Positions 43,597 through 53,240 of a DNA stretch of 64,000 bases are shown piece by piece. The DNA is from Anaerolineales bacterium. GTDB taxonomy: Bacteria > Chloroflexota > Anaerolineae > Anaerolineales > Villigracilaceae. A program made the translations under genes and the position numbers. The DNA lies in NCBI GenBank assembly GCA_020847435.1, contig JADLBX010000045.1, positions 62,001-126,000 on the forward strand, written 5' to 3'. The first letter of the stretch is position 1. The number at the start of each line of letters is the position of its first letter. The notes beneath the pieces were generated by a model that was not told the DNA's origin, made no database searches, and saw only the letters and a program-made list of their open reading frames with translations.

Positions 43597-44845
43597 TTAT
43601 TATTCTGGCAAAGCCGGAGATACGCGATAAGCGCGCCAAAAACAACTGACAGAGAGCAAGCAGGGAGCCGATCGTCATGCCAATCAGCAAAGGTTCGAGA
43701 GGGAGCCGGTATCTTAATTCCACATGCGTCAAATAAAAGACGATGGGATAAAGCAGAAGCATGGGATAGACGAGAAAAAGGTCTCTTTTCTTTAGAAAGA
43801 AGACGGAGAGCGCTACGCCAAGAACGGGCAGGGCAAAGAGCAATCGTTTGAGTTCCTCGAACCTGCCGTAAAACAGGTAGATTTGCGAAACGCGATATCC
43901 TGTCCAATATGCGACCACTCGTCTCACAATCCTTTCTCCATACACCCTCGGGTTTTCCCTGATCCATTGAAGCGCTTCATCGAAGCGGTATTGCATATAT
44001 CCCAACTCCCCCATCTGCTCATATTTTTCCAACTCATCCGGGTTGCGGTTAGGCAGGGATGACGGACTATCGCTCGTGAATTCATAATCCCGGATTCCCC
44101 TGGATACTTCCAAGCCCAAGCCGGAGCGAATAAAAACAGGTTCGTGGAACGCCGCAAAGTTCCGCGCCGTCCAAGCGCAAGGGAAGATCGAAGCAACCGC
44201 GAGAATTTGCGCCAAATTTCTAATGGGCATTTTCCGGTAAGCCAGCCACAACCAAGCCACTCCCACAACAACTGCCGAGGCTGGTTCAAGCAAGATCGCA
44301 AACCCAGCGAAAAGCGCGTACGGGATCGTCTGCCTCGCATTCAAATCAGCCGTTTCAACCGAGAGCGTAAGGGCAAGGAATGCAGTCAGGGTGAGAGCGA
44401 CGAGACTCGTATTCCAAATGTAGAGCGCGTCGGTGTAACCGGTGAGCGGCAGGAGCGCCCACACCCAGACCGATACGCGGGCAGTTTGAGTATTGAACAA
44501 CCGCTGTGCCAGAACATACAGAGGGATTAATACCAGCGCGGAAAGAAGCACATTCAGCCCTAGCGCCGCAACCCCTGCCATTTCCGAACCTGGCCCGAAT
44601 AACCTGAAGAAGATCGAAAGGAGATACGGATACACAGGCGGAATTAATGCGGTGGGACCCGTCTCCACTCCATAGGGAGAAGCGAATCCGTGACCCAGGG
44701 CGATCGAATTCGCCACGGCTACCGTTTCCCCGCCCCATCCGGGCGGGAATCCCGGAAATTTCACAATGATGGCAAAGAGGCGCGTGCAGATTGCCGTGAG
44801 TGTAAGCGGCACGTATTTACTGAGGACTGCTTGTTGTAGGCGCAA
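43559..44845 (-). CDS. GT39-type membrane glycosyltransferase
   Basis: This 428-residue protein has about ten membrane segments. The first outer loop carries GHGFASPYGVETGPTALIPPVYPYLL, the segment of this group of GT-C proteins before the second helix; no clean D-E pair is visible. It would use polyprenyl-phosphate sugar outside the membrane. The gene's end overlaps the GT2 start, and the epimerase gene follows 39 bases upstream. Confidence 0.8.
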   Translation of the reverse strand: MRLQQAVLSKYVPLTLTAICTRLFAIIVKFPGFPPGWGGETVAVANSIALGHGFASPYGVETGPTALIPPVYPYLLSIFFRLFGPGSEMAGVAALGLNVLLSALVLIPLYVLAQRLFNTQTARVSVWVWALLPLTGYTDALYIWNTSLVALTLTAFLALTLSVETADLNARQTIPYALFAGFAILLEPASAVVVGVAWLWLAYRKMPIRNLAQILAVASIFPCAWTARNFAAFHEPVFIRSGLGLEVSRGIRDYEFTSDSPSSLPNRNPDELEKYEQMGELGYMQYRFDEALQWIRENPRVYGERIVRRVVAYWTGYRVSQIYLFYGRFEELKRLLFALPVLGVALSVFFLKKRDLFLVYPMLLLYPIVFYLTHVELRYRLPLEPLLIGMTIGSLLALCQLFLARLSRISGFARIINAAQYRSTLERQ

Positions 44846-44884
44846 GTTGAAAATCTCTCTGATCGTAATATTCCAAAAAAAGTT

Positions 44885-45889
44885 TCAAACGGCGAGAGCG
44901 TGACGAGCGGCGACCCAATCGTACGTCCGCTGGAGACCCGTTTCCAAATCCACGCGCGGTTTCCAGCCTAAGCACGCGCGTGCGCGCGTGCAATCTGCAA
45001 TGCGCCCTCGATCGCCTTCAGGTTTGCTCGTATCCCACTGCACATCAATGTTTTTTCCGCTGATCTTCACAATCAATTCAGCCGCCTCGCGGATCGTGGT
45101 GGGACGCTCCGAGCCGATTTGGATGAGTCCGCGATTCATACCGCGCTCGAAAACTGCCAGAAGCCCTTCGATCACATCGTCCACATAGATAAAATCGCGA
45201 TATTGATTGCCGCTTCCCCAAACGATGAATGGCTCCTCGGGGTATCGAATTGCCTTGCGGATCAAAGACGGCAAAACTTGTGAACGTTTCGGGTCGAAAG
45301 CGGCGCCCGGCCCATACACATTGTGCAGACGCAACAAACCGACATTGATCTTGCCGTCTTTCTGCGCCAACTCCGCTTCGTACTCGCCCATGAGTTTGCT
45401 CCACCCATAGGAAGATTCCGGCTCAGCGGGATACGTTTGCTCTTCGTTCAAACGCACTATACCCGGTTGCATTTGAAGACTCTTTGGAAAACTACAAGCG
45501 GTTCCAACGTAAATGTAATTGGGAATCTGATTGAGTACAGCGGCAGACAATACATTGGTGTTGATCAGCAGATTCTGACGAAAGATAAACGGCTCATTCC
45601 CAAACACGAAATTGATGCCCGCCACAATGTCCGCAAGATGATAGACGACATCCACTTCGCGCACGAGTTCGGCGCACTTAGCGTAGTCGGTTAAATCTAC
45701 GAGGTGAAAATCTTTTTCGAGGTCGATGGCCCAGTCGCCGTTGGCGCTTTTCAAGTTTTCAAGATTGCCGCGCCACAGATTATCCACGACGCTGACTTGA
45801 GCGCCGCTACCTACTAAACGTTTAACTAACGTACTTCCGATAAAGCCCGCGCCTCCTGTAACGAGGCATCGTAACGATTGAAAATTCAT
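44885..45889 (-). CDS. NAD-dependent SDR sugar epimerase, GDP-mannose-3,5-epimerase/GDP-fucose-synthase-like
   Basis: The 334-residue extended SDR has VTGGAGFIGSTLVKRL for NAD, the YGWSK catalytic pair, and VGTACSFPKSLQMQPG with YPAEPESSYGWSKL, close by eye to the GDP-D-mannose 3,5-epimerase region (SACIYP... WPAEPQ..YG). It would act on a GDP- or UDP-sugar. That fits the fucosyltransferase-like gene at 41378. The start ATG 45889 overlaps the GT4 stop by four bases; a longer frame to 45988 lies inside that gene. Confidence 0.87.
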   Translation of the reverse strand: MNFQSLRCLVTGGAGFIGSTLVKRLVGSGAQVSVVDNLWRGNLENLKSANGDWAIDLEKDFHLVDLTDYAKCAELVREVDVVYHLADIVAGINFVFGNEPFIFRQNLLINTNVLSAAVLNQIPNYIYVGTACSFPKSLQMQPGIVRLNEEQTYPAEPESSYGWSKLMGEYEAELAQKDGKINVGLLRLHNVYGPGAAFDPKRSQVLPSLIRKAIRYPEEPFIVWGSGNQYRDFIYVDDVIEGLLAVFERGMNRGLIQIGSERPTTIREAAELIVKISGKNIDVQWDTSKPEGDRGRIADCTRARACLGWKPRVDLETGLQRTYDWVAARHALAV

Positions 45890-47052
45890 TTTCCAGTACC
45901 TGCAGTCTCCATTTTCAAACTTCCTTGTTGTACCCCTCTCGCCAACTCCAGCAAAAGATCCAAGTACATTCGGGTGACGATGCGCCAATCGTAATTCGCC
46001 GCTCGTTGGGGTCCCGCTTCCGCCATCCGCACTCGAACCGATTTATCGCGAATAATCTTCATCATGCCGTCAGCGAGAGTGTCCGGTTCGGCATCCGGCA
46101 ACAACATCGCCACCCCTTCGGCAAACTCGGGAAAGGCGGTATTGTTCAGGGCAATCACAGGCGCTCCGCATGCCATCGCTTCCAGAACGGGCATACCAAA
46201 TCCTTCATAGGATGAGGGGTAGACCAACATTTCACAGGCGTTATATGCCAATACAATCTCATCGTGTTCGGCATAAGGCAAATCCATGACGTCAGCCTCT
46301 AGCCCCAAGTTACGAATCTCCCCGGCAAAAGATGTACCGGGCAGGGATGAGCCGATCAACAGCAAACGATGCGGAATTCCATGTTGGCTTTTCAACCGCG
46401 CAAACGCCCGCAACAAATTGGGAAGATTGCGGCGCTTGGTAGGTTTACCCACATATAAAATAAACGGACGGTCTTCGCCAAAAACTTTCTGCCGCCAAAG
46501 GGAGCCAGCCTGATGATCGTTCATTGGTTTGAAGCGGCGGGTATCCACACCGTTAGGAATGACGCGGATGCGGGCGGGATCCATCCGATAGAAATGCGCC
46601 ATATCGTTTTGGCTGTAACGGCTCACCGTTGAAACCAGCGTAGCGCGGTGCGCGCTCAAATCGTACAGGATGCGGGCTTTGAGGCGCATCCAAAAAGTGA
46701 ACGACTGAGCCGCGTCTTTGTAGCCTTCATACGAGCCGTGATGCGTCAACAGAGTGGGACAGCGCGCCAACAGCGGCAGTGTGTAACTGGGACAAAATAA
46801 AATATCGCGCGAGCCGTGCGCCTGCGGGAGTGTAAATTGCTCCCACAAACCCAGCGGCAATCGGGATGGCAAGACTACATTAACCGCGTTGGACGGCAGC
46901 CGAACGCCCGCGTCAACCGGACGGGGGGAGTAGATGCGGATCTCTCGAAACGGATGCTCGAATTCGGCTAGTCCATTCAACACCGCTTCGATGACGCGCG
47001 CCACCCCGCTTCGCTGACCAACCAAGCGGATGCCGTTGACGCCGAGGATCAA
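45886..47052 (-). CDS. GT4-family glycosyltransferase
   Basis: The 388-residue GT-B enzyme has [15 protein letters not shown] in the N-terminal half, the [19 protein letters not shown] stretch and the donor motif [22 protein letters not shown]. It is bounded by four-base overlaps on both sides, with the epimerase downstream and the radical SAM gene upstream, so it is translated as a block. The sugar is unknown. Confidence 0.92.
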   Translation of the reverse strand: MILGVNGIRLVGQRSGVARVIEAVLNGLAEFEHPFREIRIYSPRPVDAGVRLPSNAVNVVLPSRLPLGLWEQFTLPQAHGSRDILFCPSYTLPLLARCPTLLTHHGSYEGYKDAAQSFTFWMRLKARILYDLSAHRATLVSTVSRYSQNDMAHFYRMDPARIRVIPNGVDTRRFKPMNDHQAGSLWRQKVFGEDRPFILYVGKPTKRRNLPNLLRAFARLKSQHGIPHRLLLIGSSLPGTSFAGEIRNLGLEADVMDLPYAEHDEIVLAYNACEMLVYPSSYEGFGMPVLEAMACGAPVIALNNTAFPEFAEGVAMLLPDAEPDTLADGMMKIIRDKSVRVRMAEAGPQRAANYDWRIVTRMYLDLLLELARGVQQGSLKMETAGTGK

Positions 47053-48245
47053 TTTTCCTCTGTCGCAGCGAGGTTGATTTGAGGCAGTTCAATCCGCGCT
47101 TCGTTCCCATTTGGAGAAAGAGGCATCTTGTTTTCGTCCATCTGCACTGGCAATCTCTCGTCATCCGAAAGAGGCTTGGCTTTTTCCCAAACCTTACCGC
47201 CAACCATCGCTTGCGCCAGACTGGCAGGCTGAAAGACGATACTGGGCCAAAGGAAGACCTCGGTCGTGCAATAGCATTCCTTTCTACTGATCGATTTACG
47301 AAGTTGCTGCGCCTCTTCCGATCGCCATATTTCCTGAAATGGCTTTTGGCGCAAATTTCCAACCGGTTTGTGAATCTCACACAGACTGACGTCTCCATTG
47401 GCATAAACCACCGCGCTGAGACGACCTGCCTTGCATGGAACCACCTGGCGTTTTTGTTTGAGCGTTTCAACTTTTCCCCATTGCAGCATCGGTTCGACGA
47501 TCGCACCGTAACGGTTCTCTTCGCGCGGCGCCCAGAGGCGGCGGATGTAAGAATACAATTCCACGTAATCTTTCATCAAGGGACCGGCTAAATCTGGATT
47601 TTTGCGATCGCCGCGAATGATCGCCAAATTATGGTGATCCATGTTCGGGCAACGCTCGTAGAGATAAGTCGTCAATTTCTTAATCTCGCCCATATTCACA
47701 TTGGTCGCGGTCGAAATCGAGTGGATGCGCAAGCGCGGGTCGCGCTTCTGGATTTCAACCAGCGCTTCATAGGTTTCCATGGCTTTTTGAAAGGCATGTT
47801 TCGCAACGCGGAAGTTATCGTGAAACTCCGGCATTCCGTCGAGCGAGATTTCCACGACGAAGAGATCCAATTCTTTTTCCTCCAGCACGCCGTTTACCGC
47901 CGCGACCGTCCGATCCGTGAAGAAACCGTTGGTGGGAACATAGATCTGCCGCACGCCATTATGACGGACGAATTGAAGGCAGATTTCGGCAAATTCTTTT
48001 CGCAAGAACGGTTCGCCGCCGGATAGGTTGAGGTTTTCCAGTTTGCCCAACGAACGCGATAACTCGAAAATTTCATCCTTGCTCATATCGTCACGCTGGT
48101 TGAGGCTGGTCCAGTAAAAGCAGTGTTCGCATTTCATGTTGCAGATCGAATTGATAAACAACACCAGAAAATTAGGCTGGGGTTTGGCGTGATACGCGTT
48201 GGCTGTAATGCGCGTGTGCCGGGCAATACGTTTTGCGAGATTCAT
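47049..48245 (-). CDS. Radical SAM/SPASM-like protein
   Basis: This 398-residue enzyme has the cluster motif CNMKCEHC (residues about 36-43), [17 protein letters not shown] features ([13 protein letters not shown]) and a C-terminal Cys-rich region (PCKAGRL ... [10 protein letters not shown] ... KECYC) where SPASM auxiliary clusters bind. Such proteins modify peptides, sugars or nucleosides by radical chemistry. The ATG at 48245 follows GAAAGGATAA; the frame is open to 48533 but without a site. It overlaps the GT4 start by four bases. Confidence 0.9.
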   Translation of the reverse strand: MNLAKRIARHTRITANAYHAKPQPNFLVLFINSICNMKCEHCFYWTSLNQRDDMSKDEIFELSRSLGKLENLNLSGGEPFLRKEFAEICLQFVRHNGVRQIYVPTNGFFTDRTVAAVNGVLEEKELDLFVVEISLDGMPEFHDNFRVAKHAFQKAMETYEALVEIQKRDPRLRIHSISTATNVNMGEIKKLTTYLYERCPNMDHHNLAIIRGDRKNPDLAGPLMKDYVELYSYIRRLWAPREENRYGAIVEPMLQWGKVETLKQKRQVVPCKAGRLSAVVYANGDVSLCEIHKPVGNLRQKPFQEIWRSEEAQQLRKSISRKECYCTTEVFLWPSIVFQPASLAQAMVGGKVWEKAKPLSDDERLPVQMDENKMPLSPNGNEARIELPQINLAATEEN

Positions 48246-48285
48246 AAAATTATCCTTTCTTGCTTCATGATCCGATTTGATTCGA

Positions 48286-49200
48286 TTAACGCCACTGCTC
48301 AAGGCTTTGACCGGCTCCAGCCGCATAGCCCACCAACTCGCCAAGCGACCAACTTGCCAGAAAGACCATGACCCAGGGCAGGGAAAAAATAAATTGAACG
48401 CCGTAGCGCCGGCGGTTGAACGCCACAGCCGCGAGACGATAGGCTTTGAGCAAGGGCAACGCCAGAGATAGTAGAGCGTAAACGCCTCTGCGCCACACCG
48501 GGAAATCTGCCGAGCGCATCCCTGCAAAGGCACGCCCGTGGTGATATGGAACCTGGGTTGTGTGACGCAAAGACCAGTGATTGATATTCTCGATACTCAG
48601 TTTAGCGTCGGAGAGCAACTCACCGCCCGCATTCTGCCAGGACTCATGAAAAAAGACCTCGTAAAATCCATCGCCAGGTTTCAATATAGGCAGGCTAGTC
48701 TTTTTATACGTTACATTGTTTCCCGGCAAAGCGCGCTGTGCGCCGGAAAAAGGAGGCATGAACCGTCCATATTCACAAAAATAGATCGCCCAGTCCAGCC
48801 AGCGGCGGTAATTTCCCGGTACGATCGCGCCGCCGATGATTGGATGCGCCTGAGCGTGCGCCTGCATCACGTTGGTCAGCCAACCGTCTGAAATGGCACA
48901 ATCATCTTCCAACAGGGCAATGATCTCGCCTCGGCTTTGCAGAATCCCATAGGTTCTCATTTGCGGCACGGTAGTGTCTGGCGAAACGGAGAGCCAGCGA
49001 ATCCCAGGGAACCGCGCGCTCGATACAATACTGTCGCTATTGGCATCGGAGCGCATGTTCTCCGCCGACCAACAACCGACCGCGAGAACTTCGACTTCCT
49101 CCGGATGCGCTTGTTGCGCCAAATTATGCAAACATGCTTCACGAACATCTGCGGCGTTCAGGCACACAACCACGACAGAAAGCTTAAGTGGGTTTGCCAT
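48286..49200 (-). CDS. GT2 glycosyltransferase with C-terminal membrane end, paralogue B
   Basis: The 304-residue protein has [18 protein letters not shown], the acidic patch [10 protein letters not shown] and the PGNNVTYKK loop. Near residue 235 it has [11 protein letters not shown], then membrane segments and the end [15 protein letters not shown]. It is the closest fit to a complete DxD among the four paralogues. The start ATG 49200 shares one base with the upstream GT2 stop (TGATG). Confidence 0.88.
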   Translation of the reverse strand: MANPLKLSVVVVCLNAADVREACLHNLAQQAHPEEVEVLAVGCWSAENMRSDANSDSIVSSARFPGIRWLSVSPDTTVPQMRTYGILQSRGEIIALLEDDCAISDGWLTNVMQAHAQAHPIIGGAIVPGNYRRWLDWAIYFCEYGRFMPPFSGAQRALPGNNVTYKKTSLPILKPGDGFYEVFFHESWQNAGGELLSDAKLSIENINHWSLRHTTQVPYHHGRAFAGMRSADFPVWRRGVYALLSLALPLLKAYRLAAVAFNRRRYGVQFIFSLPWVMVFLASWSLGELVGYAAGAGQSLEQWR

Positions 49201-50120
49201 CAATAAAACAATTTCTGGCAACTGCGGCTGGGACCGAAACAATAACCGATGAATTCACCCAGCGCCCAATGCCCAAAGAGCAGGAATTGAAGCGGCAACG
49301 TGAGCAGGAATTCGCGCCGCCGGCGCTGGCGCGCCCAATAGCGCTTCCCCCAGCGATGCAGGAATACAAATGGCAATAACGGCGCAGTTGCCGCGCGCAG
49401 AAACCGCTCGAATTTGGAGGTGCGCGCGCTCCGCATCCCGGCGAAACAGCGACCATGATCGCGGCGAGAATATAGAAAATCGAAAAACGGAATCGGCTTC
49501 CACAAATCTACATGGATGGACGGCTTCAACCAGAGCGCCGATCCCGAGGCTTCGGCATCGTGGTTGATAAAGGTTTTCCAGAAATCGGAATGACGCGGGG
49601 TCTGCCCATCGAACAATAGATGGCGTTTGTATGAAATATTGCTACCCGGCAAGATTTCGATCTCACCTTCAGGCACAGGCGACATGAACATGCCGTATTC
49701 ATTGATATATTGCGCCCAAACCAGGAGACTCTGACGATTCTCTTCGTAAAGGTCAACGGTTCCGCCGATGACCGGGTTAGGACGCTCGCGATGCGCCTTG
49801 AGCAGTTCATCAACCCATCCCGAACGAACAATTGAGTAGGGATCCAGAATGGCAATTATTTCTCCATGTGAGGCTGCAATCCCGCGCCCGCGCAATTGCG
49901 AGATCGGAAGCGGTTCGTCAAAATGGATTAACTGGATCGCCGGCATTGTCCGGCGCACAATCTGCGGCGTAGCGTCAGCAGAACTATCGGCAACGATCAG
50001 CTCGTCCACCCGCGGATCGATCTGCGAGGCGAGGGCGGTCAGGCATGTTTCTATAACCTGTTCCGCGTTGTGCGTCGCAATCACCACCGATAAGCGGCAG
50101 GTTTTAGAATCGGGACTCAT
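49200..50120 (-). CDS. GT2 glycosyltransferase with C-terminal membrane end, paralogue C
   Basis: This 306-residue protein has LSVVIATHNAEQVIETCL, ILDPYSIV at the DxD position (no second Asp), the PGSNISYKR loop, DHGRCFAGMRSAR near 230, and the end HWALGEFIGYCFGPS. It lies between paralogue B and the Gfo/Idh gene, overlapping the latter by four bases (50117-50120). Family layout suggests a membrane-face sugar transferase; loss of the second acid may mean a non-standard metal or no activity. Confidence 0.86.
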   Translation of the reverse strand: MSPDSKTCRLSVVIATHNAEQVIETCLTALASQIDPRVDELIVADSSADATPQIVRRTMPAIQLIHFDEPLPISQLRGRGIAASHGEIIAILDPYSIVRSGWVDELLKAHRERPNPVIGGTVDLYEENRQSLLVWAQYINEYGMFMSPVPEGEIEILPGSNISYKRHLLFDGQTPRHSDFWKTFINHDAEASGSALWLKPSIHVDLWKPIPFFDFLYSRRDHGRCFAGMRSARTSKFERFLRAATAPLLPFVFLHRWGKRYWARQRRRREFLLTLPLQFLLFGHWALGEFIGYCFGPSRSCQKLFY

Positions 50121-51193
50121 AGGGCAATCAACGCCCCGCGACTTTCCGCCGATTCATAACACGCCAACAGTGTCTGCAATATCTTGCGACCGGATTCCAT
50201 GTATGCGTCGGGCTGGTCTCCCTGCTGGATCGCGCGGGCAAAGGCGGCAAGATGCCGGGCGCCAGCCGCTCCAAATGCCGCGTCCGGCTGACGAACCAGC
50301 AACCGGGATTCCCCGTCGCGCTCGAACCGGGCTTCTCCGCCGCGCGTCAGACTCCAACGGACTTTGGGGCGCCGCGTCTCGCTATTCCAGCCCAGATCGA
50401 AGCGCGCCAATCCGCCTAACGAAGCGCGCAACGCGGCTTTTTCACAATTGAGTCGCATTTCAAAGTATCGCGTCGGGGCATGACTCATCCGATTAAAGAC
50501 GATGTTTGCCACCCGGTCGCCGGGAAAATCCAGGCGGACATTAATGCACACATCGGCGTCAATGTCCTGCCTTGCTCTGGCAATTCTGGCGCTCACGGCT
50601 TCGGGGTAGCCGCCAAAAAAACGACAGATCAAATCAATGGCATGAGTCCCAAATTCGAGCAGGACTCGGCGAGGCATTAAATCGGTTTTCCAACCGCCTT
50701 CTTCGTTCGGGAGCAAATACATGTGTTGCCAGGCGTCAATTTGATACAAGCGACCCGCTTCATTTTGGTCTACCGCCGTTTGGAGCCGTTGATAGATGGG
50801 CATCTGGTAATACTGGCTGTTGACGCCTACGAATTTACGACGTTGACGCGCCAGCGCCAGCGCCGCGTCTGCCTCTGTCAGCGAAACCATAAAGGGTTTC
50901 TCGCAAAACACATGCGCCCCATGTTCGAGGGCAAGCAGGCTAAGTTTGTAATGAGTTTTCGGCGGCGTTCCGATCACAACCAGGTCGGGGTTTTCTGCGG
51001 TGAGCATTTCTCTCGCGTCACCATAGGTCCGCGGGATACGCCAATGTTTGGCGACCTGCGCGCGAGTTTGAGCGTTCAAGTCGCAAGCCGCTACAAGGTC
51101 AATTTCGGAATTCCGAGTCAGCCCGGGCAACAGGATTCTTTCAGGTCCTGCGCCAAGCCCAACCAGAACTGTTTTTAATGGCGTTTTATTCAT
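50117..51193 (-). CDS. Gfo/Idh/MocA-family oxidoreductase
   Basis: The 358-residue enzyme has the Rossmann motif VLVGLGAGPERILLPGL and the VFCEKPFMVSLTEADAAL segment with the family's EKP lysine, plus the C-terminal (alpha/beta) substrate domain. It is longer than the copy at 34298 and only loosely similar. It is flanked on both sides by membrane-end GT2 paralogues, so it probably supplies an unusual sugar to them. A four-base overlap couples it to paralogue C. Confidence 0.9.
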   Translation of the reverse strand: MNKTPLKTVLVGLGAGPERILLPGLTRNSEIDLVAACDLNAQTRAQVAKHWRIPRTYGDAREMLTAENPDLVVIGTPPKTHYKLSLLALEHGAHVFCEKPFMVSLTEADAALALARQRRKFVGVNSQYYQMPIYQRLQTAVDQNEAGRLYQIDAWQHMYLLPNEEGGWKTDLMPRRVLLEFGTHAIDLICRFFGGYPEAVSARIARARQDIDADVCINVRLDFPGDRVANIVFNRMSHAPTRYFEMRLNCEKAALRASLGGLARFDLGWNSETRRPKVRWSLTRGGEARFERDGESRLLVRQPDAAFGAAGARHLAAFARAIQQGDQPDAYMESGRKILQTLLACYESAESRGALIAL

Positions 51194-51235
51194 AGTGTTG
51201 ATGACGTTCAGCTCTCAATCGAAAATGATCCGCAA

Positions 51236-52147
51236 TCATGGCTGCGTGTGAACGCGGTTCGTTTCAGCGTTCGATTCCGTAGGACTCCCGAACAAATAAC
51301 CGCTCAATTCTCCCAACGCCCAGGCGACACTGTAGAACAAAAGCCATGGGAGCGAAAGAATGAATTTTACAAGTTGGGCATTACCTTTTAATACATTGAC
51401 GGTAATCCGCATCAGGAGGATCAGCGGGATTAGAGGCGACAAGAGGATATAGATCAAGCGCCTCAGTGCATTGACGCGCCGCGCCCGATCGGCGCCAAAG
51501 ACACGACCGTGAAGGAACCGCTGACGGAAAAACTCGCCCGGCGGGCTGAAATATCCCATGGAAACTTTCAACGCCGGCGAAAGGAACAAGGAATATCCAT
51601 CCGCGATCAATCTCTGGTTCAGTGGATGTTCCCAAAATCCGTCCTGGATAAACCCCGAATACTTCTCGAATATCCAACGCCGGTAGACCGCATTGTCGGC
51701 GGCAAGTTGAGGGGCGGTTTGCGGGGAGCGTGCAGGCAGGTAAGCCGAATACCGCAAGAAATAGACCGCCCACTGACTGAGCGCGTCGGGCGTCCGCTTC
51801 TCGAACACTCCGCCGATTGCCGCATGATTGCCGTCCGTAAGCAGGTCACGCAATTCTGCAACCCAGTTGTGTGCAGGGATAAAGTTGGCAGTCGTGAACG
51901 CGACGGATTGTCCAACGCTCTGGTCAATCCCCGCCTTCCACAACGCCGGGACAAGACATGCGGGATCGGCTTGAATTAATTTAACCTGATCGAAACGGCG
52001 GGCGCTTTCAGCGCTACCGTCGGTGGAAGCATCTACAACCAGGATTTCGACCTCATCCACCTGTACCTGACCGACGAGCGCCTCGAGGCATGCCTGAATT
52101 GTATGCTGGGTGTCTTTCGATGCTACAACTATGGTGAGTTCTTTCAT
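51236..52147 (-). CDS. GT2 glycosyltransferase-like protein with C-terminal membrane end, paralogue D
   Basis: This 303-residue protein has LTIVVASKDTQHTIQACL and the family fold, but at the DxD position reads FTTANFIPAHNW, without Asp or Glu. The tail repeats the family pattern: LHGRVFGADRARR, then helices, and ALGELSGYLFGSP. Of the four paralogues it is the most altered at the metal site, so it may be a scaffold or a metal-independent enzyme. The ATG at 52147 is chosen over a TTG at 52183. Confidence 0.82.
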   Translation of the reverse strand: MKELTIVVASKDTQHTIQACLEALVGQVQVDEVEILVVDASTDGSAESARRFDQVKLIQADPACLVPALWKAGIDQSVGQSVAFTTANFIPAHNWVAELRDLLTDGNHAAIGGVFEKRTPDALSQWAVYFLRYSAYLPARSPQTAPQLAADNAVYRRWIFEKYSGFIQDGFWEHPLNQRLIADGYSLFLSPALKVSMGYFSPPGEFFRQRFLHGRVFGADRARRVNALRRLIYILLSPLIPLILLMRITVNVLKGNAQLVKFILSLPWLLFYSVAWALGELSGYLFGSPTESNAETNRVHTQP

Positions 52148-52154
52148 TTGTAGA

Positions 52155-53240
52155 TCAACTTTTGCCGCCTGCCCGTTCGCCAAGAAACGGGAAACCGACC
52201 TTCCAATAATAGATCAGCGAGCCGATTACAAACGCAGTCACACTATAAAGGAAATATAGCATGTGAAACGGGATCACGGCAACGGCGAACATCACGCCGC
52301 GCTTCTGACTGAAGAAAGTATAGAACCTGCGGTTTAACAGGATAAACATGGACAGAAGGAAAAAAACTGTCCCCGTCAACCAGAACGAGGCGGTTGGGAA
52401 CGCTTGCCAACGAACTATGACGCCGACCGCCATGATCGCGAGCAAAGCGCAGACCAGCAAAGCGCTCCATCGCTGTGACGATTCCAAATTCAGGTCATTC
52501 GGCAATCTTCCTTCCGCCAGCGCCAACTGCGTCCATGGAATACCTCGATCGAACACATCAGTTTTTATCAGATTGAGGAGCGTCCAGCGCTTAAGATGTT
52601 TTACCTGAAGAGACTTATTGATTATTATCCGATAACCTTTTTGAGCCAGCCGCCGACCCAAATCAATATCCTCGATGCTCGGACGCGGAAATTTTATGGT
52701 ATCGAACCCTCCAAGCGCAAGGAAAATTTCTCTCCGAATCGCGCCGCAACCGCTCCAGAACGACTTGCTGTTCTCGTCGGCTTGTTGGTGCACGAAATGA
52801 TGGAAAAGATTCTTGTATTGCGATAGGAAATGCCCATCGCCTGGCTGGTCGTCATACGAACCAAACACCGCCGCCAGAGGGGACGAGCGGGTAAACGAAG
52901 CGGCTACTTTATCGAGCGTATCCGGGTACACGACCACATCCGCGTCAATAAAAAAAACAATCTCGCCACGCGCCGCCTGAGCGCCCAGATTGCGGGCATG
53001 GGCTGGACCCAACGGACCGCCTTTTACCTGAATAATTTGATCAGCAAAAACCCCGGCGGTCTCGAGCGAATTGTCTGTAGAACCGTCGTCCACAACGATA
53101 CATTCATAAGAAGGATAGCGGGACGATCGGATCGCCTCCAGGCACTGCTTTAGAGTCCCGTGACCGTTGTAATTTGGAACAACAACCGAGATCATCAACG
53201 CCGCGAGGTTTCTGGTTTTGTGATTTTCAATCTCTGACAC
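52155..53240 (-). CDS. GT2-family glycosyltransferase with C-terminal membrane segments
   Basis: The 361-residue enzyme has ISVVVPNYNGHGTLKQCL, DDGSTDNSLETA, the DxD motif FFIDADVVV, and EDIDLGRRLAQKG (the ED acid). Its C-terminal third has four hydrophobic segments, as in processive or undecaprenyl-phosphate sugar transferases. The GTG at 53240 follows AAAGGA; a GTG at 53264 or ATG at 53195 are alternatives. It is the first intact gene of the locus. A decayed frame overlaps its first bases. Confidence 0.85.
   Translation of the reverse strand: MSEIENHKTRNLAALMISVVVPNYNGHGTLKQCLEAIRSSRYPSYECIVVDDGSTDNSLETAGVFADQIIQVKGGPLGPAHARNLGAQAARGEIVFFIDADVVVYPDTLDKVAASFTRSSPLAAVFGSYDDQPGDGHFLSQYKNLFHHFVHQQADENSKSFWSGCGAIRREIFLALGGFDTIKFPRPSIEDIDLGRRLAQKGYRIIINKSLQVKHLKRWTLLNLIKTDVFDRGIPWTQLALAEGRLPNDLNLESSQRWSALLVCALLAIMAVGVIVRWQAFPTASFWLTGTVFFLLSMFILLNRRFYTFFSQKRGVMFAVAVIPFHMLYFLYSVTAFVIGSLIYYWKVGFPFLGERAGGKS

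Noticed and set aside
48246..48533. N-terminal extension of the radical SAM frame
   Set aside because: It overlaps the downstream end of the GT2 gene, is Trp/Cys/Arg-rich without pattern, and the ATG at 48245 has a good ribosome site.
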